DNA of 64,000 bases. Origin: PFJX01 sp031426735 (GTDB lineage: Bacteria; Pseudomonadota; Gammaproteobacteria; Burkholderiales; Thiobacillaceae). Where the stretch lies: contig JASJPK010000069.1 in NCBI GenBank assembly GCA_031426735.1, forward strand, positions 1 to 64,000, given 5' to 3'. The notes beneath the pieces are model-generated. The model did not search any database, was not told the DNA's origin, and saw only the letters and a program-made list of their open reading frames with translations. This document shows positions 61,212 through 64,000 of this stretch, piece after piece. The translations under genes were made by a program, and so were the position numbers. Position 1 is the first letter of the stretch, and every line of letters starts with the position of its first letter.

Positions 61212-62962
61212 GCCGGGTTCTCCTTGTCTTTATCCACCGCAATCGTCGCATCGGCTCCGCGCAACTCCTTCATCTGAGTGCGGCCGCGCGACAACTCGCC
61301 TTCATGACTCTGCGTGGAGCGAACCAGCAACGCTTTCTCGACCTGCTTCGCCACCAGTTCCGTCTGCAGCGACTTGACGCGCACTTCGAGTTCGGCCTCC
61401 TCGGCATCGAGTCTGACCCGCTTCAGCTTGGCGGCAGCTTCGGCGGTCTCGCTGGCGACCCGCTCGGCCCGTTCCTTTTCCCAGCGCAGCGTGCCCATCA
61501 ATACCTCGCCGCCGGCTGTATAGGTGTCGGCCAGGGTCACGCCGGTGTCACTCAAGATCAGCTCGCGCACCTGGTTCGAATGCGCCGTGCCGCGCGACTT
61601 GACGATGGACAGGCCGCGATTGCGCTCGCCGGCCTGCATCAGATAGTTGAGGTGGATCCAGGTGTCCGCCAGCGCTGAAATTTGCAGCGGCGTACCGCTT
61701 TCGGTCCGGTTCGACATCTCGTCGAGCAGGCTGGTGCAAATCAACGTGATGCCCTCGCCCTTGGACCAGTCGATCAAGCGATCCGCCACGCTTTGCACGG
61801 TCACGTCGTTGCCGGATTTGTACCAGGTCGACACTGGATCGATCACCAGGCAGCGAGCGCCGTGTTCCTCAGACAAGGTCTTGACGCGGACCAGGTATGA
61901 CTCCGCGCTACCGGCGATGGTGCGCGCCGAGACCATGCGCAAGCAGCCGCTATGGACGTATTGATCGAGCTGGATGCCGACCGAGGCCAGGTTGCGCACC
62001 ACTTCGTTGCAGTCTGAATCGAAGCTGACGAACAGGGTACGCTCGCCGCGTCGGCAAGCCGCCTCCGCGAAAGCGCCGCTCAAAGTGGTCTTGGCGGTGC
62101 CGGAGAAGCCGGTGATCAGAATGCTGGCGCCGCGGTAGTAGCCGCCGCCGAGCATGGTGTCGAGCCGTTCGACGCCACTGGACACGCGTTCGGTGCTGAC
62201 CTTGGCGTCGATCCGGACGCGCGTGCGCGCGGCGTCGACCACCAGCCCGCTGTTGCCGATCAGGAACGGCGATTCGTTCTCGTCGAAGGCGGAGCCACGA
62301 TATTTCTGCACGCGCAGATTGCGATGCGACACGCCCAACACCACGCTGTGGTTGAGGATGACGGCGCAATCCACCATGAATTGCATGAACCCGAACGGCT
62401 GCTGGATGGCGCTGCCGGTCTCGTCACCACCGGCCTTCGCGGTGATGATGCCGGTCAGTCCGCGCGCCAATAACCATTCGTGCAGGCGGTAGATTTCGCG
62501 CCGTCTCCGCGCCTGGTCGGACAGCAGCGCCAAGATGACATCGAGGGCGTCGAACACGATGCGCCGCGCCCCCATGGTCTTGATCTGAGCCTCCAGCGCC
62601 GCCAGCATGCCGCCGAGATCGAAATCGCCCGACTGGATCAGATCGGGCTGCGGTTGCGCGTCCAGGAAAAACAATTTCTTCTGCTGCTGCAACGCGGTGA
62701 GGTGCCAGCCGAAGCTGTCGGCATTCGCCACGATACGCGACGACGCCTCCTCGAAGGCAACAAAGATGCCCGGTTCCTTGCACGCTTGAGCGCCATGCAC
62801 CAGGAATTGCAGCGCCAGGATGGTCTTGCCGGAACCCGGGCCGCCGACCAGCAGTGTTGTGCGTGCGTGCGGCAAACCGCCACCGGTGATTTCGTCGAAT
62901 CCGTCGATGCCGGTCGGCGCTTTCGTTGTTGGTGTTGCGTGTGGAGATTGGATCGGTTTCAT
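61208..62962 (-). CDS. kaiC: KaiC-family dual RecA-like ATPase
   Basis: A 584-residue protein starting at ATG 62962 (GGGGA upstream); an in-frame extension to 63076 is not supported. CI: Walker A GGPGSGKT (40-47), catalytic pair E71-E72. CII: Walker A GFSGTAKT (285-292), but the E-E pair is D315-S316. By eye the phosphorylation pair S431/T432 of cyanobacterial KaiC aligns to S429 and A430, and T426 to T424. The GERNRGLSIVKSRGTAHSNQ segment marks the bacterial KaiC-like group. A charged C-terminal coiled coil (about 505-570) could mediate assembly. First gene of a four-gene coupled operon. Confidence 0.94.
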   Translation of the reverse strand: MKPIQSPHATPTTKAPTGIDGFDEITGGGLPHARTTLLVGGPGSGKTILALQFLVHGAQACKEPGIFVAFEEASSRIVANADSFGWHLTALQQQKKLFFLDAQPQPDLIQSGDFDLGGMLAALEAQIKTMGARRIVFDALDVILALLSDQARRRREIYRLHEWLLARGLTGIITAKAGGDETGSAIQQPFGFMQFMVDCAVILNHSVVLGVSHRNLRVQKYRGSAFDENESPFLIGNSGLVVDAARTRVRIDAKVSTERVSSGVERLDTMLGGGYYRGASILITGFSGTAKTTLSGAFAEAACRRGERTLFVSFDSDCNEVVRNLASVGIQLDQYVHSGCLRMVSARTIAGSAESYLVRVKTLSEEHGARCLVIDPVSTWYKSGNDVTVQSVADRLIDWSKGEGITLICTSLLDEMSNRTESGTPLQISALADTWIHLNYLMQAGERNRGLSIVKSRGTAHSNQVRELILSDTGVTLADTYTAGGEVLMGTLRWEKERAERVASETAEAAAKLKRVRLDAEEAELEVRVKSLQTELVAKQVEKALLVRSTQSHEGELSRGRTQMKELRGADATIAVDKDKENPA

Positions 62963-63134
62963 AGATTCCCCATCGTTGTAAACAGCCGCAGGTGAAATCC
63001 CTGTCATCACCATGACCACGGCCCTCTTTTTAGGGAAGCATCCACCTGAAATTTGCGGCGGTATGTTCGTTAGCACACATAAGGAGGTTGGGCATGCGGC
63101 GTATCTTTTGGAGACTTCCGTTCACGAGGTATCC

Positions 63135-64000
63135 ATGACCTTTGCAATCTGGGCGCTGATCATCGGTGCGCTGCTGATCACCATGGCGTTGGCCGGCACG
63201 ACGCTGCGGCGCTTGCCGTTGAGTACCGCCATGCTTTACCTGGTCGCCGGCTACGCACTGGGGCCGGCCGGATTGGGGTTGATGTCACCCGATCCGCTCA
63301 GCAACACGGTTTTTCTCGAAGGCGTGGCGGAGGCGGCGGTGCTGATTTCGCTGTTCGCGGTTGGCCTGCGTCTCGGTCTACCCCTGTCCGATCGGCGTTG
63401 GTTGCTGCCGCTGCGCCTGGCACTGGTGTCGATGACGATCACGGTGGCGCTGATCGCCGCCATCGCGATGCTGGGCCTGGGTTTTTCGCTGGGCGCCGCC
63501 ATCCTGCTGGGTGCAATTCTGGCGCCGACCGACCCGGTGCTGGCCTCCGATGTCCAGGTAGTCGAGGCGGGCGACCGCGATCGCTTGCGCTTCAGCCTGA
63601 CCGGGGAGGGCGGCTTCAACGACGGCGCCGCATTTCCGTTCGTCATGCTCGGCCTGGGTCTGCTCGGTTTGCACGATCTGGGCGCTTTCGGCTGGCGCTG
63701 GCTGGCGCTCGACGTGGTTTGGGCCATCGCCGGCGGTTTGCTGATCGGTGGCACGCTGGGCACGCTGATCGGGCGCCTGGTGGTCTATCTGCGCATCCGC
63801 CACCAGGAGTCGGTCGGCCTCGACGAATTTCTCGCGCTGGGACTCATCGCACTCACCTATGGCGTGGCCGTTCTCTGCCTGACCTATGGTTTCCTGGCCG
63901 TTTTTGCCGCGGGCCTGGCGCTGCAAAGGGTGAAGAAACAACCGCGAGAAAACTCCGGTTCGGCCGTGCTGGAAACCGGATTGAAGAGCACTCAGGCGAA
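63135..64000 (+). CDS. CPA1-type cation/proton antiporter (5' part, runs off the window)
   Basis: The first 288 codons of a membrane antiporter. ATG 63135 has GAGG about 6 bases upstream. Helices start at residue 5; the antiport core is recognised from GAILAPTDPVLASDVQV and GEGGFNDGAAFPFVMLGLG, matching NhaP/NhaA-like CPA1 sodium-proton exchangers. The C terminus, which often carries a regulatory domain, is outside. It is divergent from kaiC across 172 bases that hold a GGGAAGCATCC/AAAGAGGG region but no clear promoter. Confidence 0.88.
   Translation, partial: MTFAIWALIIGALLITMALAGTTLRRLPLSTAMLYLVAGYALGPAGLGLMSPDPLSNTVFLEGVAEAAVLISLFAVGLRLGLPLSDRRWLLPLRLALVSMTITVALIAAIAMLGLGFSLGAAILLGAILAPTDPVLASDVQVVEAGDRDRLRFSLTGEGGFNDGAAFPFVMLGLGLLGLHDLGAFGWRWLALDVVWAIAGGLLIGGTLGTLIGRLVVYLRIRHQESVGLDEFLALGLIALTYGVAVLCLTYGFLAVFAAGLALQRVKKQPRENSGSAVLETGLKSTQA

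Noticed and set aside
60925..61251. N-terminal extension of the EAL protein to 61251
   Set aside because: It is the antisense-like out-of-frame reading of kaiB; the ATGA overlap at 60924 is clearly the start.
62963..63076. N-terminal extension of kaiC to 63076
   Set aside because: Lacks KaiC-like sequence; the Met at 62962 has a good ribosome site and the right start of the CI domain.
1..64000. tRNA or rRNA genes
   Set aside because: No cloverleaf with conserved GTTCGA/TTCGAATC arms or rRNA sequence was recognised in a visual read; a tRNA scan would settle it.

Overview
The window looks like a chromosome segment of a GC-rich betaproteobacterium (Rhodocyclales/Nitrosomonadales-like). The evidence is the rpsB-to-rnhB envelope operon layout, a long glutaminase-fused PurL, a CobD/CbiB-family protein, a queF-psd pair and many GTG/TTG starts. 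The exact genus cannot be told from the sequence. I saw no rRNA, tRNA, CRISPR array, prophage or classical insertion sequence.

Layout. 1-9.4 kb: end of a probable HU-type protein, a cupin/metallo-beta-lactamase pair, membrane and envelope genes (CobD-like, SpmA/SpmB-like, DUF748), nnrD, a small Cys-containing protein and a CheY-like regulator. 9.5-21.3 kb: purL, psd, queF, smc, an HDOD-GAF protein and a membrane-anchored methyltransferase. 21.3-37.4 kb: one long minus-strand array, rpsB-tsf-pyrH-frr-uppS-cdsA-dxr-rseP-bamA-skp-lpxD-fabZ-lpxA-lpxB-rnhB, followed without a clear break by motA-motB-methyltransferase-HDOD. It links translation, undecaprenyl and phospholipid precursors, outer-membrane assembly, lipid A and the flagellar motor.

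37.6-40.3 kb is an accessory patch. It holds a REP-associated tyrosine transposase (RAYT), at least seven REP-like palindromes and a DUF2971 gene of different base composition. Next comes a giant (about 2,924 aa) cyclic beta-1,2-glucan synthase gene (40.3-49.1 kb). 49.1-57.3 kb carries stress and redox genes: AI-2E transporter, two duplicated BON lipoproteins, a REC-PAS-PAS-GGDEF-EAL protein, a zinc ribbon, two CsbD proteins, HiPIP, a flavodoxin-like oxidoreductase and a DsrC-like protein.

57.5-63 kb holds the most interesting unit: kaiC-kaiB-(PAS/PAS/GAF/degenerate GGDEF/EAL)-SRPBCC. All three junctions are 4-base ATGA overlaps, which suggests that a KaiBC-type module is wired to c-di-GMP hydrolysis. 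A cation/proton antiporter gene divergent from kaiC runs off the right edge. A second striking observation is a 61-bp element with perfect 18-bp inverted repeats inside the smc reading frame, adding about 20 residues near the hinge.
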